DNA of 64,000 nucleotides from Chitinophaga caeni (GCF_002557795.1 NZ_CP023777.1:496001-560000), one strand, 5' to 3'. Shown: positions 7,242 to 17,408, numbered from the stretch's first letter. Numbers and translations are program-made. The notes: generated by a model not told the origin, from the sequence alone.

Positions 7242-10200
7242 TTAAAGAAAATCTACTTTAATTCCTAATGAGTAGCTTATTGGACTAACAAGACTATTAA
7301 CATAATCAGGATCAATCCCAACCGTATTCTTTTTCCAAATCAACCCTATATCATTTACATAACTATATACACTAATAGAATAAGGCATCTTCTTTAACTT
7401 ATTCAACTTTCTTGGTATTGAATATGTAAGTCGAATATCCTTGAATCTAATATTATCACCACGTTCAGAGTTTATATCTGCATAGTTATAATAAGAATCC
7501 CGTGGACCTGAGATCGATTCAGGAAAAGATGGAACATTAGTATGCACCTCATCCCCCTTTTTCTTCCATCTTTGACTGAAATCCTTATGTCCAACATACT
7601 TCGACAATAGAGTACTATAAATCAATGATGGTCTTAAAAAGAAATAATCGAATTTATATAGCATATTAAAAGATAATTCCAAATTTCGATAAGAAAACGA
7701 ATTTCTAATTGATCCGTATACCCGAGGGGTAATAGGTCCAATATATTTGACATCCTGAATTGTTATCTTAGATAATACTTCGTCAAAATTTGTTTTTTTA
7801 TCACCTACATAAATCATTGGATCACCATTCTCAGGGTTCAAACCAGCCCACCTATATGCATATAAAGAGTATAAAGGCTTCCCCTTCTGCAATATCCCTT
7901 GTGTTGCAACATATCCAGCTGCACTCGTAGCTTCTTCATCATAATCAATTATACGATCATTATTATAACTCAACAGTAAACTTGTCCTCCATTTCATTTC
8001 GCGATCAACATTTAAACTATTTAATACCAAATCAATACCATACCCCTTTATTGATGCATAGTTTGTCAATAATGAACTTATCCCAGTAGTTTCATTTTGC
8101 CTTTGATTTCCAATTAAATCAGTAGCCCTCTTATTATAATATTCCAAACTTCCTGACACTCTACGCTTAAAGAATGAAAAATCAATTCCAAAATTTAGCA
8201 TTTGTACTCGTTCCCATTTCAAATTTCTATTTGGCGGAGTAGTTAAATAAGCATAACTAAATTGACTAACATAATCTACTGTTGAAGAATAGCTGATAGT
8301 TGCATAATTAGCAACTCCACTGTAGGTATTACCATTTATACCATATGTAGCTCGAAATTTCAATTCATTTATCCAAGTCTTATTCTTAATAAAATCCTCC
8401 TCATAAAGATTCCATAAAAGCCCCACTGACCATAGTGGTATAATCCTTTGATTTGCTTTAACACCAAAATAATTAGAACCATCCATACGGGCACTTAAGG
8501 AAAGTGTATATTTATTATTAAAGGTAACTGCATTAGATGTAAAATAACTTATTGCTCGGTCTATTAAATAGGCGGTACTTAATGAGTTTCCTAAAGTAGA
8601 TGAACCTCTGGGTCTTACAGCATATCGATTCAAATAATCAATATCTTTAAACTGTCCAGTCCTTGGATTGAATCCATAAAAAATTGAGCCATTAACATCC
8701 GTACTACCTTCTCTCATCTCTGCTCCAGTCGTAGAATTAATCTTAAAATCACCTAAGCTATTATTAATATAATTAATCGACCCTCTAACATTCCAAGAAT
8801 TATAATCACTGTTTCTATTGCCTAAAATATTTCCAATGGGAATTGGATTTTGCACGTTTCCGTTATTATCTACATACTGAAATTTATTTATTAAATTTCT
8901 TACATAATAACTTTCAATGGAATTGTTATTTACATTCTTGGTATTCCTATATTGATATTGCGATCTGAGCTCAACATTCAGTCCAGATATAATATTATAC
9001 CTGATACTTGCTCCAACTCTTATATCGTTCAACTTCGAACTAATATCGTTATACTCAAGTTCATTCAACGGCACATAATGCCAGTCTAGCAATTCCGGAT
9101 AACCTACAGTGTCAATGTAAGCATCACGTAAACCACTACCTAAAACCGGAACAGCCAAATTATTCCCATCTTTATCTTTCAATTTATAGTAATTAGGTAG
9201 TGATCCAAAACTTTCAGAATTTGATTTAGTTTCAATCCTTGCAATATTTGTATTTAAACTGATTTCAACCCTACTCCCTACTTTCATCGTATTCCTAGCA
9301 GCAATTGTATATCGCTCGTTCTCATCTCCCACCGAATTCCCCCTATTCTTATCATAACCAAAAGATAAATAGTAATTATGCTTAAGACTTGCACCGCTTA
9401 CATTCACAGCATATTGCTGGTTAATGCCATCTTGATATAAGTATTTACTTATATCCTTTCTTAAATCATTATCCTTATAATCATCTATAATACTATTTAA
9501 TTGCGCATCAGTAATTTCACCTTTTCTATACTTTAAATATTGTTCGGAAAGCGAGGGTATCGCAGGATAGCGATTGAGCAAGGGATATAAATCATCGTAC
9601 AAATCAAAATAGCCGCGATCATATAAAATTGATTCGAACTCTACACTGCTTGCTGCATCCATCTGGGGTAGATAATATAAATCCGGTTTAGAAACGACCG
9701 TAATATTTCCATTAAATGAAACATTTGTTTTTTTTGCACTCTTACCACTTTTTGTATTGATTACTATTACGCCGTTTCCGCTTCTAGCTCCCCAGATTGA
9801 CGCGGCGGCGGCATCCTTTAATACCGTGATACTTTCAACATCATTTGGATTTAAACTGGCAATAAACCCGTTGGGATCTACATCGTTTCCCAGCGGAAAC
9901 CCATCTACTACAATTAAAGGGTTAGCATTCGCCCTGATTGTACTAAACCCCCTAATACTAAAACTACTTTGCCCTTGCCTCAATTGCGAGCTCGTCGTAT
10001 AATTCATACCGCTCACCACGCCTACTAAACGATCCATCACGCTTGTAGACACGGCCCTGTTCACTAATTTATTATCCATCTTAAAAAACGATCCCGGCGC
10101 CCGATCCTTATTCAAATCCTGGTAACCTGTCGAAACGGTTTCTACTGCCTTCAACATCACCATGCTCGGTCTCAATACTACATTCGAAATACTCGCCGAG

Positions 10201-10781
10201 TTCGCTCTTACCATTACCGTGTCGAACCCCAGGTAAGTTACCCTTATCCTCGCGGTGGAGGGGACATTGTTTAAAGTAAAATCTCCTTTAGCGTCACTTT
10301 TTGCTCCACGGAGGGTACCCACAATAGAAATGGTAGCACCCTCAATGGGCAAATCGTCAGGGCCTTTTACCCTGCCTTTTACATCAATTAATGTATCAAC
10401 CAACATGTCCCGGATGTCCTGTAATGTCATATCGTATTTTTCCGGTTTCAGGGGCATCAATACGATCCGCTCTTCTTTGTACTGCCAAGTGATGCTCTTA
10501 CCTTCGAAAAGGCGCTTCAGTAAAGCATCCAATTTTTGGTTGTTGCCGGGCGCGCTCGCTTCTTCCTGGTCTTTTACATACTTGGTTGAATAAAAAAAGC
10601 TGAGACCCGTTTGATCCTCGATCATCTGGAAGATCGATTTGAGCGGCATACTCCCCGTTGGGATATTCACCAGCTTGTCGCCCTGCTCGGTGCTATGAGC
10701 CTTTGCAGTGGCGCCTAGTAGACATATGCCTATCAAGCTAATGAAGAGATGCCGAAATGTTACACACAGGATTTTTTTCAT
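7242..10781 (-). CDS. SusC/RagA TonB-dependent transporter with STN domain
   Basis: The protein is 1179 residues from the ATG at 10781, which starts a good signal peptide (KKILCVTFRHLFISLIGI); the frame extends upstream only to a TTG. Domains in order are STN (residues about 30-115), a carboxypeptidase-like beta domain (about 130-220, VKGRVKGPDDLPIEGATISI), the plug with the SusC signature (DVESITVLKDAAAASIWGAR) and the C-terminal 22-strand-type barrel. The STN domain implies signalling to a FecR/ECF pair; FecR lies divergently at 11831. The composition is mosaic: 10441-10500 has 29 G+C of 60, while the barrel part 8341-8400 has 18 of 60 (hand counts). The change falls near 9.75 kb, at the plug. 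Confidence 0.92.
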   Translation of the reverse strand: MKKILCVTFRHLFISLIGICLLGATAKAHSTEQGDKLVNIPTGSMPLKSIFQMIEDQTGLSFFYSTKYVKDQEEASAPGNNQKLDALLKRLFEGKSITWQYKEERIVLMPLKPEKYDMTLQDIRDMLVDTLIDVKGRVKGPDDLPIEGATISIVGTLRGAKSDAKGDFTLNNVPSTARIRVTYLGFDTVMVRANSASISNVVLRPSMVMLKAVETVSTGYQDLNKDRAPGSFFKMDNKLVNRAVSTSVMDRLVGVVSGMNYTTSSQLRQGQSSFSIRGFSTIRANANPLIVVDGFPLGNDVDPNGFIASLNPNDVESITVLKDAAAASIWGARSGNGVIVINTKSGKSAKKTNVSFNGNITVVSKPDLYYLPQMDAASSVEFESILYDRGYFDLYDDLYPLLNRYPAIPSLSEQYLKYRKGEITDAQLNSIIDDYKDNDLRKDISKYLYQDGINQQYAVNVSGASLKHNYYLSFGYDKNRGNSVGDENERYTIAARNTMKVGSRVEISLNTNIARIETKSNSESFGSLPNYYKLKDKDGNNLAVPVLGSGLRDAYIDTVGYPELLDWHYVPLNELEYNDISSKLNDIRVGASIRYNIISGLNVELRSQYQYRNTKNVNNNSIESYYVRNLINKFQYVDNNGNVQNPIPIGNILGNRNSDYNSWNVRGSINYINNSLGDFKINSTTGAEMREGSTDVNGSIFYGFNPRTGQFKDIDYLNRYAVRPRGSSTLGNSLSTAYLIDRAISYFTSNAVTFNNKYTLSLSARMDGSNYFGVKANQRIIPLWSVGLLWNLYEEDFIKNKTWINELKFRATYGINGNTYSGVANYATISYSSTVDYVSQFSYAYLTTPPNRNLKWERVQMLNFGIDFSFFKRRVSGSLEYYNKRATDLIGNQRQNETTGISSLLTNYASIKGYGIDLVLNSLNVDREMKWRTSLLLSYNNDRIIDYDEEATSAAGYVATQGILQKGKPLYSLYAYRWAGLNPENGDPMIYVGDKKTNFDEVLSKITIQDVKYIGPITPRVYGSIRNSFSYRNLELSFNMLYKFDYFFLRPSLIYSTLLSKYVGHKDFSQRWKKKGDEVHTNVPSFPESISGPRDSYYNYADINSERGDNIRFKDIRLTYSIPRKLNKLKKMPYSISVYSYVNDIGLIWKKNTVGIDPDYVNSLVSPISYSLGIKVDFL

Positions 10782-11830
10782 CGGTAATCTTGCATTCTGG
10801 TTGATAAATAATCGTTGTGAAAACACAACTTGAATTAATAACAAGCAAACTTTAACGTGATAAGTAAATTCCCGTGCAAGACTACACAGGAAACCACCTT
10901 AATGGAATGTTGTCATATTGAGACATTGCAATTCTCTTGTTCATCACATGCATCTCACATCTGCAATAATTTGAATTAAAAATCCTTCTTAATAAGCATG
11001 TTGTGTCTTTAACATTCACTCGTTATTAGTATATGTGTAACGCAAGATTCTTAAGGCATGATAAATCAATTTATAAATGGCCCTAATTATTTTAGACTTT
11101 TCGAAAAGTCACATTAGAAGACTTGTCAATCAAATAAAAAAAAATGGTAACTCACTCGTAACCCACCTCCAACCGGAGATGATGTTTATTGGTGTATAAT
11201 GTTTTTATTCCCCTTTACACTTATAAATGTTATTAACTACTCAAAAGGGTGATAAAAAATTAAACTTTTTTTAAAAAAAATTTAACCTGGGCATTCCATC
11301 TTCGATCTAAACCGATCTTAATTATTTCAATCTCAACCCCTTATCAAATATTTTGTATCAAGCAATTTTATGCCGCCGATATAAGATATTTTTTTACCGG
11401 CATATGCTTCCGGGTATTACAACTATATATACCCCTTTTATTACCGCAAGGATTTATTAAAAGTATTTAATATAGCTCTGTACCTTATTATATGATGCAC
11501 ACTAATTATTTCCATATTACTGCCTTAAATTCCCAGGTGACCTAACAAGCTATCTTTCAATTTTTGCAACAAACTATTCACTAGAGTCAATTTATACTCG
11601 CTTGAGTCAAATTAAAATAAAAAATATTTATCCTTCTTTGGGGCTGTTAATCAAGGTATTTACATAGCCGTAAAACATTCATTACAAACTATTTAAAGAG
11701 TTTACCTAAGCTCTTATTTCCGAAAATCATCCGAAAAAAAATCGTCGATCTGAAAAAATAATCGACATTTTTATAACCCTTATTCGCAAAAAAAGACATT
11801 TATATATGGAACACCATAAAATTGGTGTCT
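10782..11830. other. 1 kb AT-rich spacer between SusC and FecR
   Basis: I find no gene, RNA gene or clear hairpin in this divergent intergenic region. It must hold the promoters for the SusC operon and for FecR, but neither shows a good TTG/TAnnTTTG pair. The expected ECF sigma gene is absent. The length and low GC suggest deletion or decay of a former gene, or insertion of foreign AT-rich DNA. Confidence 0.45.
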
Positions 11831-12994
11831 ATGAAAATGAAATATTCACAAAATTTCATCCATCGTAAAATGACTGAAAAGCTCGCGGGAATGCTTCCTG
11901 CTTCCGAAGAGCAGTGGCTGGATGATTTGATAAAAAGTGACCCGGTGGTTCGAGATACCTGGCTCGAACTGCAAAAGAATTTTACGAAGGAGGACAGGGA
12001 ACAACTTTGCAGCCGCTTTAACGGGGAGCTGCATCCCATTGATTTTGCCTCAATACCCCCCAATGTTTTGGAAAAACCCCAAAGCAGTATTACGAGGTAC
12101 CTGCTTGCTGCATGCGCTGCTGCTGCGGCCATCATAATTTCTATCCTGGTGATTAGACCCGGTAACCGGCAAGTGGACCAGTCCGTTACCTATACTTACC
12201 ACCGGCAAGGATGGGAAGATACGGCACAGTTTACGCAACTACAGCTTTCGAACGGCAGGGTCGTTAACCTGGGTAAGGTCAGCGGTAATTTCATAGTTGA
12301 TAGCGTTTCCCTGAATGGTCAAAACAGTACCCTTAGCTTCCGGGAAGACTTGCCGCTTCCCAGTGGCATAAACTCGGTGATCGTTCCGGTTGGGAAAAGC
12401 TATAAAGTAATATTGGGCGATGGCTCAGAGGTGTGGCTAAATTCCCAGTCCTTGCTCGACTTCCCATTCAGGTTCGATGGTGCGAGCCGGGAAATATCTA
12501 TTTCCGGCGAGGCTTACGTAAAAGTGGCGCAAGATGCTGATAAACCGTTTATCGTTCACATGGATGATGGAGATATACAGGTTCTCGGTACCGAGTTTAA
12601 CGTGAATGCATATGAAGAGCCGTCCGTGAAGATATCGCTGGTGAAAGGCGCCATCAAGTATGTCAATAAGTCTACTTCCATTCGTTTACAACCCGGCAAA
12701 CAACTTCAAATGACCCGGGGAAAATCAAACAAGATCGTGGATTTTGATATTGATAAGACCACGGCATGGAGGGATGGTAAATATTATTTTGAAAATGCGA
12801 GCCTGGAAGATATTTGCAAGATATTACCACGTTGGTATGGTGTAACTGTTATCATGGATCAACAGCAGATACAAGATATCCCTTTTAGCGGTTCCATGGA
12901 TCGCGTTCAACCCTTGAAAATTTTCTTGGAAAACTTGTCACTCACTGCTAACGTGAAATACTATATGCAGGATGGTAAAGTGCATTTCTACTAG
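11831..12994 (+). CDS. FecR-family anti-sigma factor
   Basis: This 387-residue protein has an N-terminal cytoplasmic segment with a short anti-sigma-like helical region and one membrane helix at about residues 90-109 (LLAACAAAAAIIISILVI). A periplasmic FecR domain follows (VPVGKSYKVILGDGSEVWLN through TEFNVNAYEE), then a C-terminal DUF4974 domain (YFENASLEDICKILPRWYG). FecR proteins receive the signal from the STN domain of a loaded TonB receptor and control an ECF sigma factor. The SusC at 7242-10781 is the obvious receptor. No sigma gene lies next to it, which is unusual. The start is ATG 11831; a TTG at 11822 and a later ATG at 11870 are alternatives. Confidence 0.9.
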   Translation: MKMKYSQNFIHRKMTEKLAGMLPASEEQWLDDLIKSDPVVRDTWLELQKNFTKEDREQLCSRFNGELHPIDFASIPPNVLEKPQSSITRYLLAACAAAAAIIISILVIRPGNRQVDQSVTYTYHRQGWEDTAQFTQLQLSNGRVVNLGKVSGNFIVDSVSLNGQNSTLSFREDLPLPSGINSVIVPVGKSYKVILGDGSEVWLNSQSLLDFPFRFDGASREISISGEAYVKVAQDADKPFIVHMDDGDIQVLGTEFNVNAYEEPSVKISLVKGAIKYVNKSTSIRLQPGKQLQMTRGKSNKIVDFDIDKTTAWRDGKYYFENASLEDICKILPRWYGVTVIMDQQQIQDIPFSGSMDRVQPLKIFLENLSLTANVKYYMQDGKVHFY

Positions 12995-13152
12995 AATAAA
13001 AAAGTGAACAATTCATAGGCTCAACCGAAAGGAGTTTTTTTAGTACGGATTTGTTACCCGAGCATAGGACGATAAACTGGATCGAATACGTTGGCATTTA
13101 AATTCCCGACACCCTGAATTACATTGATCATTGGCAATTTAAACTTGAATCC

Positions 13153-13566
13153 ATGATGATGCTTAACCATGAACTTCCTGGAACCGATTTGCATGGAATC
13201 TGTAAGCATGTAGCATTACAGCAACAGGTACCCAGCACCTTCGTCTGCTTCTTAATGTTTGAGCGCTTATACAGCATCAAACCCGATGAAGCAATCATAT
13301 TTTTATTCGATAGCGATTTGGCTACTTTCCTAAGAAAACACAAGGGCCGGTTCGAAATGAAACCAGTCCATAATCACATCCTATTAAAGTTCGAAGATGG
13401 CAGCACCTTGGCCCATAAAAATGCAGATATAACTTGGTACGAATTCTTCGCGCATTCATACATTGATTGTAGCCCCAAAAAGGTACAGGAGCTGAACCGT
13501 GCATTGTGGAATACACTTTCCCTCGATGTGCAATCAAGATATCAAGCTCCTATCATCGCAATGTAA
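13153..13566 (+). CDS. Hypothetical protein
   Basis: This 137-residue cytoplasmic-looking protein has no membrane segment. It contains two alternating strand-helix units (FVCFLMFERLYSIKPDEAII and FEMKPVHNHILLKFEDGSTL) and a C-terminal helix (SPKKVQELNRALWNTL). I do not recognise the family. A strong terminator hairpin sits 82 bases after the stop, which supports a real, separately transcribed gene. The start may be any of three consecutive ATG codons at 13153-13161. Confidence 0.55.
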   Translation: MMMLNHELPGTDLHGICKHVALQQQVPSTFVCFLMFERLYSIKPDEAIIFLFDSDLATFLRKHKGRFEMKPVHNHILLKFEDGSTLAHKNADITWYEFFAHSYIDCSPKKVQELNRALWNTLSLDVQSRYQAPIIAM

Positions 13567-13647
13567 ATTAACCCCAAATGGAGATTGATCAAGGAAATTG
13601 GCCTTCTTTGATTTTCTCCGAATAGTTTAGATCTTGGCTAGTAATTT

Positions 13648-13678
13648 CCCGGCTCCTATTTAGGAGCTGGGGCTTTTT
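13648..13678 (+). terminator. Rho-independent terminator
   Basis: The arms CCCGGCTCCTA and TAGGAGCTGGG form an 11-bp stem with one G-U pair. A C and then a T5 run (13674-13678) follow. It fits termination of the hypothetical gene ending at 13566. Confidence 0.75.
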
Positions 13679-14038
13679 AACAAGAACAGGAATAAAGTGT
13701 ATCCGGATGGTTCTTGGATGGCATGGGCAATAGCCCAACACTCCCAGGACATCCACTTCCAACGAAAATGTTTGAAATTATTAGAGAAAACCCTGGCAAC
13801 AAATGAACCCGAACCTGTATTATACGCAGAATTATACGACCGTATCTGTAGAAACACCAACCATAAACAAAAGTTTGGACAGGCCATTATCGAGAAAAAC
13901 GGTGTGAAAAAATTCTATCCTATCGAGAATAAACCTGGCGTTGATGCCAGGAGGGCCTCAATCGGCTTGGTTCCTCTACAAGTTTACGCGAACGAAAACC
14001 ACGTTGAATATAAAAGCGAAAAATCAAGTCGAATGTAA
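13664..14038 (+). pseudogene. C-terminal remnant of a DUF6624-like protein
   Basis: The frame is open from 13664 to 14038 but has no ATG at its start; the first usable codon is GTG at 13697, inside or just after a terminator. The residues resemble the conserved C-terminal half of DUF6624 proteins: AIAQHSQDIHFQRKCLKLLE, then LYAELYDRICRN, then FYPIENKPGVDARRASIGLV. The N-terminal half of the family is missing. I read it as a 5'-truncated remnant; a functional short form starting at GTG is less likely. The family name is from memory. Confidence 0.5.
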
Positions 14039-14484
14039 AAATGCGTTTTTAACCCTAAAAGGGCAATTTCCGAAAAAATTGAGGTTAATGAATCCCTGGT
14101 TACCCACTTTCGAAGCCCTATGGGGTACTTCAGAAGTGGGTATAGGTACCTAGGAAGTGGGGGCAGGTACTTCTGAACTCCAATCCCGGGATTATTTTAA
14201 GGTCGATACCCACCCGGCAAGTGGTGGGGGGTACTCCCGAGGTGGGTATCTTTTGTCGTATATGCTAAAAAATGTCCTTTCAGGGAGATTTTTTACCTTT
14301 TTTCCATCCAATTAAGCCTTTGTAACCTTGAATACCCACCTATTTTATCCAAATATCGAGTTAAAAGACCCTCCGTTGGAGTTCTGAAGTGGGTAGGGGT
14401 ACTTCGGAGGTGGGTAGGGGTACTTGCTAAGTGGGTAAAGGCAGTAAAAATTAGAAAAATTTTTATGTTATATACTTTAAATAC
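14039..14484. repeat. Field of 21-bp GTGGGTA/GGTACTT repeats
   Basis: Between the truncated gene and sucD lie at least five near-identical 21-base units of the form AAGTGGGTAGGGGTACTTCGG, in tandem at about 14131-14172 and 14387-14441. Single inverted copies (TACCCACTT, TACCCACC) lie at 14101, 14200 and 14330. The segments ACTTCTGAACTCC near 14168 and GGAGTTCTGAAGT near 14380 are inverted with one mismatch, so the two tandem blocks could pair. No gene is evident. The frames that read across it give Thr-Pro-His-rich nonsense. Confidence 0.7.
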
Positions 14485-14514
14485 GAAACCCGTATCCTGA
14501 AGGACACGGGTTTC
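14485..14514 (-). terminator. Terminator-like hairpin after sucD
   Basis: The arms GAAACCCGTATCC and GGACACGGGTTTC form a 13-bp stem with one mismatch around a four-base loop, 23 bases beyond the sucD stop. The following bases are AT-rich but not a pure T-run, so termination may be partial. Confidence 0.6.
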
Positions 14515-14536
14515 TATAATATTATTTCGACGAATA

Positions 14537-15415
14537 TTAAGCGGTAACACCTAAAACTTCGGCCATTTTCTTACCGATATCGGCAGGACTTTCTACAACG
14601 TGCACGCCGCATTCAGCCATGATTTTCATCTTGGCAGCAGCAGTATCGTCGGCGCCGCCAACGATAGCCCCGGCATGTCCCATACGGCGACCCGGAGGCG
14701 CAGTTTGCCCGGCGATAAAACCAACAACGGGCTTAGTGCCATTTTCCTTGATCCACTTAGCCGCTTCAGCTTCCATACCACCACCGATCTCTCCAATCAT
14801 GATAATAGCATCAGTTTCGGGGTCATTCATCAATAATTCTACTGCATCTTTAGTAGGGGTACCGATAATTGGGTCCCCACCGATACCGATGGCAGTGGAA
14901 ATGCCCATACCTGCTTTAACCACCTGGTCAGCAGCTTCATATGTCAAGGTACCGGATTTAGAAACGATACCGATACGTCCTTTTTTAAAGATAAAGCCGG
15001 GCATGATACCCACTTTTGCTTCTTCGGCGGTGATAACACCCGGGCAGTTAGGGCCAACAAGGCGTGTATTTTTACCAACGAGGGCGTTTTTAGCTTTGAT
15101 CATATCCTGAACGGGAATACCTTCAGTAATACATACCACCAAGCCCACACCGGCATCAGCAGCTTCCATGATGGCATCGGCAGCAAATGCTGGAGGAACG
15201 AAGATGATAGATACATCGGCCCCGGTAGCGGCTACGGCATCAGCCACGGTATTGAATACTGGTTTACCCAGATGCGTGTTACCACCTTTACCGGGAGTTA
15301 CACCACCCACCAGGTTGGTTCCGTATTCAATCATTTGTGTTGCGTGGAAAGTACCTTCAGTGCCGGTAAATCCTTGTACAATCACCTTGCTATGCTTATT
15401 TACTAAAACACTCAT
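14537..15415 (-). CDS. sucD: Succinyl-CoA synthetase alpha subunit
   Basis: This 292-residue protein matches SucD along its whole length. It joins succinate and CoA with NTP hydrolysis in the citric acid cycle, through a phosphohistidine. The phosphorylated histidine is H247 in [13 protein letters not shown], and the CoA-binding Rossmann part opens with [20 protein letters not shown]. The beta subunit gene (sucC) is not in this window. A good promoter (15469-15498) stands directly upstream and a hairpin downstream, so the gene is probably transcribed alone. Confidence 0.97.
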   Translation of the reverse strand: MSVLVNKHSKVIVQGFTGTEGTFHATQMIEYGTNLVGGVTPGKGGNTHLGKPVFNTVADAVAATGADVSIIFVPPAFAADAIMEAADAGVGLVVCITEGIPVQDMIKAKNALVGKNTRLVGPNCPGVITAEEAKVGIMPGFIFKKGRIGIVSKSGTLTYEAADQVVKAGMGISTAIGIGGDPIIGTPTKDAVELLMNDPETDAIIMIGEIGGGMEAEAAKWIKENGTKPVVGFIAGQTAPPGRRMGHAGAIVGGADDTAAAKMKIMAECGVHVVESPADIGKKMAEVLGVTA

Positions 15416-15468
15416 CGCGCTTTGATTTATTGGTTTAAATATGATTATTTGCTCTTCTAATGGTGCGG

Positions 15469-15498
15469 CAAAAATAAAATATAATGGGGAAATAGCAA
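15469..15498 (-). promoter_or_regulatory. Bacteroidota-type promoter of sucD
   Basis: On the minus strand TTG (15498-15496) is followed by exactly 19 bases and TATTTTTG (15476-15469). This matches the Bacteroidota primary sigma pattern TTG / TAnnTTTG. It would start transcription about 45 bases upstream of the sucD ATG. Confidence 0.65.
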
Positions 15499-15510
15499 TT
15501 ACCCAAAATG

Positions 15511-16341
15511 TTAAGCTCCCGTTCCGGGGTCTTCTTTCTTATTAGCCGGCAGCTTGGAGCGCCAATTTTGATCTTGGAACATCTCCATCTGGCGCATTTC
15601 CTTGGCATCCCGTAAAAATTCGGAGGCAAAGATAAAGTCATTCAGCTTCTCATCCTTCGCGAAAACAATTTCCTTGTTGGTTCCTTCCCACTGTTTTAAC
15701 CCTTGATACATATAAATTATATGATCGCCGCTCTCCATCACGGTATTCATATCATGGGTATTGATCACCGTGGTAATGTTAAATTCTTTAGTTAATTCAC
15801 TGATGAGCTTATCAATAACTAGGGAGGTTTGCGGATCTAGGCCGGAATTGGGTTCATCACAAAATAAGTACTTGGGATTCAATACGATGGCCCTAGCGAT
15901 GCCCACGCGCTTTTTCATACCGCCGCTGATTTCTGCCGGGAATTTCTTAGCGGCATCCGAAAGGTTTACACGATCCAGGCATTCAGCAACCCTTTTCTGT
16001 TTTTCTTTATAATTTCCCATCGAAAACATATCGAGCGGGAACATCACGTTTTGTTCTACGGTCATACTGTCAAACAAAGCGGAACCTTGAAACAGCATCC
16101 CTATTTCCTGGCGGATTCCTTTCTTTTCCTTATCATTCATGGCTGTAAAATCCTGCCCGTTGTAGAGAACCCTACCGCTATCGGGCTTTACTAAGCCAAC
16201 CATACATTTCATCAGCACGGTTTTACCGCTACCGCTGGCACCAATGATCAAATTCGTTTTCCCGGCTTCCATTTCTGCCGTCACATCTTGCAAAACCACC
16301 TTTTCCCCGAAGCTTTTACGAATATTTTCCAGTTTGATCAT
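15511..16341 (-). CDS. mlaF: ABC transporter ATPase, MlaF-type
   Basis: This 276-residue ATPase has Walker A at residues 34-41 (GASGSGKT), the signature [14 protein letters not shown], Walker B ([13 protein letters not shown]) and a switch histidine (INTHDMNT). The [19 protein letters not shown] stretch is typical of MlaF, the ATPase that powers phospholipid transport between inner and outer membrane. It follows the MlaE-type permease by 20 bases in the same operon. A charged tail of about 35 residues ([19 protein letters not shown] region) extends the usual length. The MlaD-type substrate-binding gene is not adjacent. Confidence 0.92.
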   Translation of the reverse strand: MIKLENIRKSFGEKVVLQDVTAEMEAGKTNLIIGASGSGKTVLMKCMVGLVKPDSGRVLYNGQDFTAMNDKEKKGIRQEIGMLFQGSALFDSMTVEQNVMFPLDMFSMGNYKEKQKRVAECLDRVNLSDAAKKFPAEISGGMKKRVGIARAIVLNPKYLFCDEPNSGLDPQTSLVIDKLISELTKEFNITTVINTHDMNTVMESGDHIIYMYQGLKQWEGTNKEIVFAKDEKLNDFIFASEFLRDAKEMRQMEMFQDQNWRSKLPANKKEDPGTGA

Positions 16342-16361
16342 CCTTTATATTTTTCCAAGCC

Positions 16362-17105
16362 TTATAATAAGATTGCTGCTAATATATAATCTGCAAATAG
16401 TATCAAGATACAACTGATTACCACGGCCCTCGTGCTTGCCCGGCCAATCTCCAGCGCCCCGCCTTGCACGTAATAACCGTAATAAGCCGGGATACTCGAA
16501 ATAATGAAGGAGTAAGTATACGCTTTAGCCAAGGCGAAAAACACGTTGTAGCCGTTAAACGACTGGCGCAGGCCCTGCATATATTGCTCTTTAGACAAAA
16601 TACCTGATAAGTAACCTGCCATCTTTCCACCCCATATACCGAGGAAAGCGGCAATGACCACTAAACAAGGAATTGTTACTAGGGCTCCTAATATCTTGGG
16701 CCCGATCAGGTATGCTTTCGTATTGATACCCATGATTTCCAAGGCATCGATTTGTTCCGATACCCTCATATTTCCAAGTTCTGATGCGATTTTAGAGCCG
16801 ATTACGCCTCCCAATACGATACAAACCATGGTGGGCGCCATCTCCAGGATCATGGTATCCCTAACGATCTGGGCAATAGTAGACCGAGGGATAATCGGGC
16901 TAACAAGTTGGTAGGCCGTTTGCACGGTAGTTACCGCCCCGAGGAAGAGCGAGATTATTAATACAATGCCTAGCGATCCGATTCCTATTTCCGAGCATTG
17001 ATGCATGAATTCCTTCCAATACATCTTTCCGTTTTCCGGGCGGCTAAACATGCCCTTGAGCATCATCAGGTACCTACCGAAAATGTAGAAAAAATTAAAC
17101 TGCAT
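16362..17105 (-). CDS. mlaE: ABC transporter permease, MlaE-type
   Basis: This 247-residue protein is built from the ATG at 17105; the frame extends to a GTG at 17141 but the longer form adds no recognisable part. It has five or six membrane helices and the MlaE family core EMAPTMVCIVLGGVIGSKIA, followed by LGNMRVSEQIDALEIMGIN. It is the membrane subunit of a lipid transporter that maintains outer-membrane asymmetry, and it pairs with the ATPase downstream. On the minus strand TATCTTTG (17119-17112) with a weak GTG 19 bases upstream could be its promoter, which would leave only about 7 bases before the ATG. Confidence 0.92.
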   Translation of the reverse strand: MQFNFFYIFGRYLMMLKGMFSRPENGKMYWKEFMHQCSEIGIGSLGIVLIISLFLGAVTTVQTAYQLVSPIIPRSTIAQIVRDTMILEMAPTMVCIVLGGVIGSKIASELGNMRVSEQIDALEIMGINTKAYLIGPKILGALVTIPCLVVIAAFLGIWGGKMAGYLSGILSKEQYMQGLRQSFNGYNVFFALAKAYTYSFIISSIPAYYGYYVQGGALEIGRASTRAVVISCILILFADYILAAILL

Positions 17106-17141
17106 AATGGTCAAAGATAGGAAAGAGTTGGCAGTTCTCAC

Positions 17142-17408
17142 CCGGCACTTCGTTAAATATTAGCAATTATTTAAATCTTCCGGCTCTTATCCAGGGTATG
17201 TGTCCCGTCTTCCATTTTCCTTTGGCGTTTCCAGCTACAGGTGTTCGAAACCCCGGTTTGTTTATTTGACTACTTTGCCCTAATGTCGAAAATCCCGGCT
17301 GGTTCGAGCTTGGAAGCCGGAACTAGCGAGGGTTCAGAGGTTAACAACATTTTGCAAGAGCAAAACAATTTAAAAACATACATGCTTGTAGTAATACCCG
17401 GACTAAAA
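17142..17408. repeat. Spacer with one dispersed-repeat copy
   Basis: No gene is seen. At about 17298-17340 the text GGTTCGAGCTTGGAAGCC followed by GGAACTAGCGAG is the reverse complement, with a few changes, of the segment at 21925-21955 (CTCGCTAGTTCGAGCTTCCA). It is an isolated member of the repeat family that forms the array at 21.8-22.9 kb. Confidence 0.55.

Noticed and set aside
9757..10593. Plus-strand frames inside the SusC gene
   Set aside because: They are antisense shadows of the conserved plug and STN coding sequence.
14293..14550. An 85-codon minus-strand frame across the 21-bp repeats
   Set aside because: The Thr-Pro-His-rich translation comes from the tandem repeat itself, and the frame runs into the sucD 3' end.
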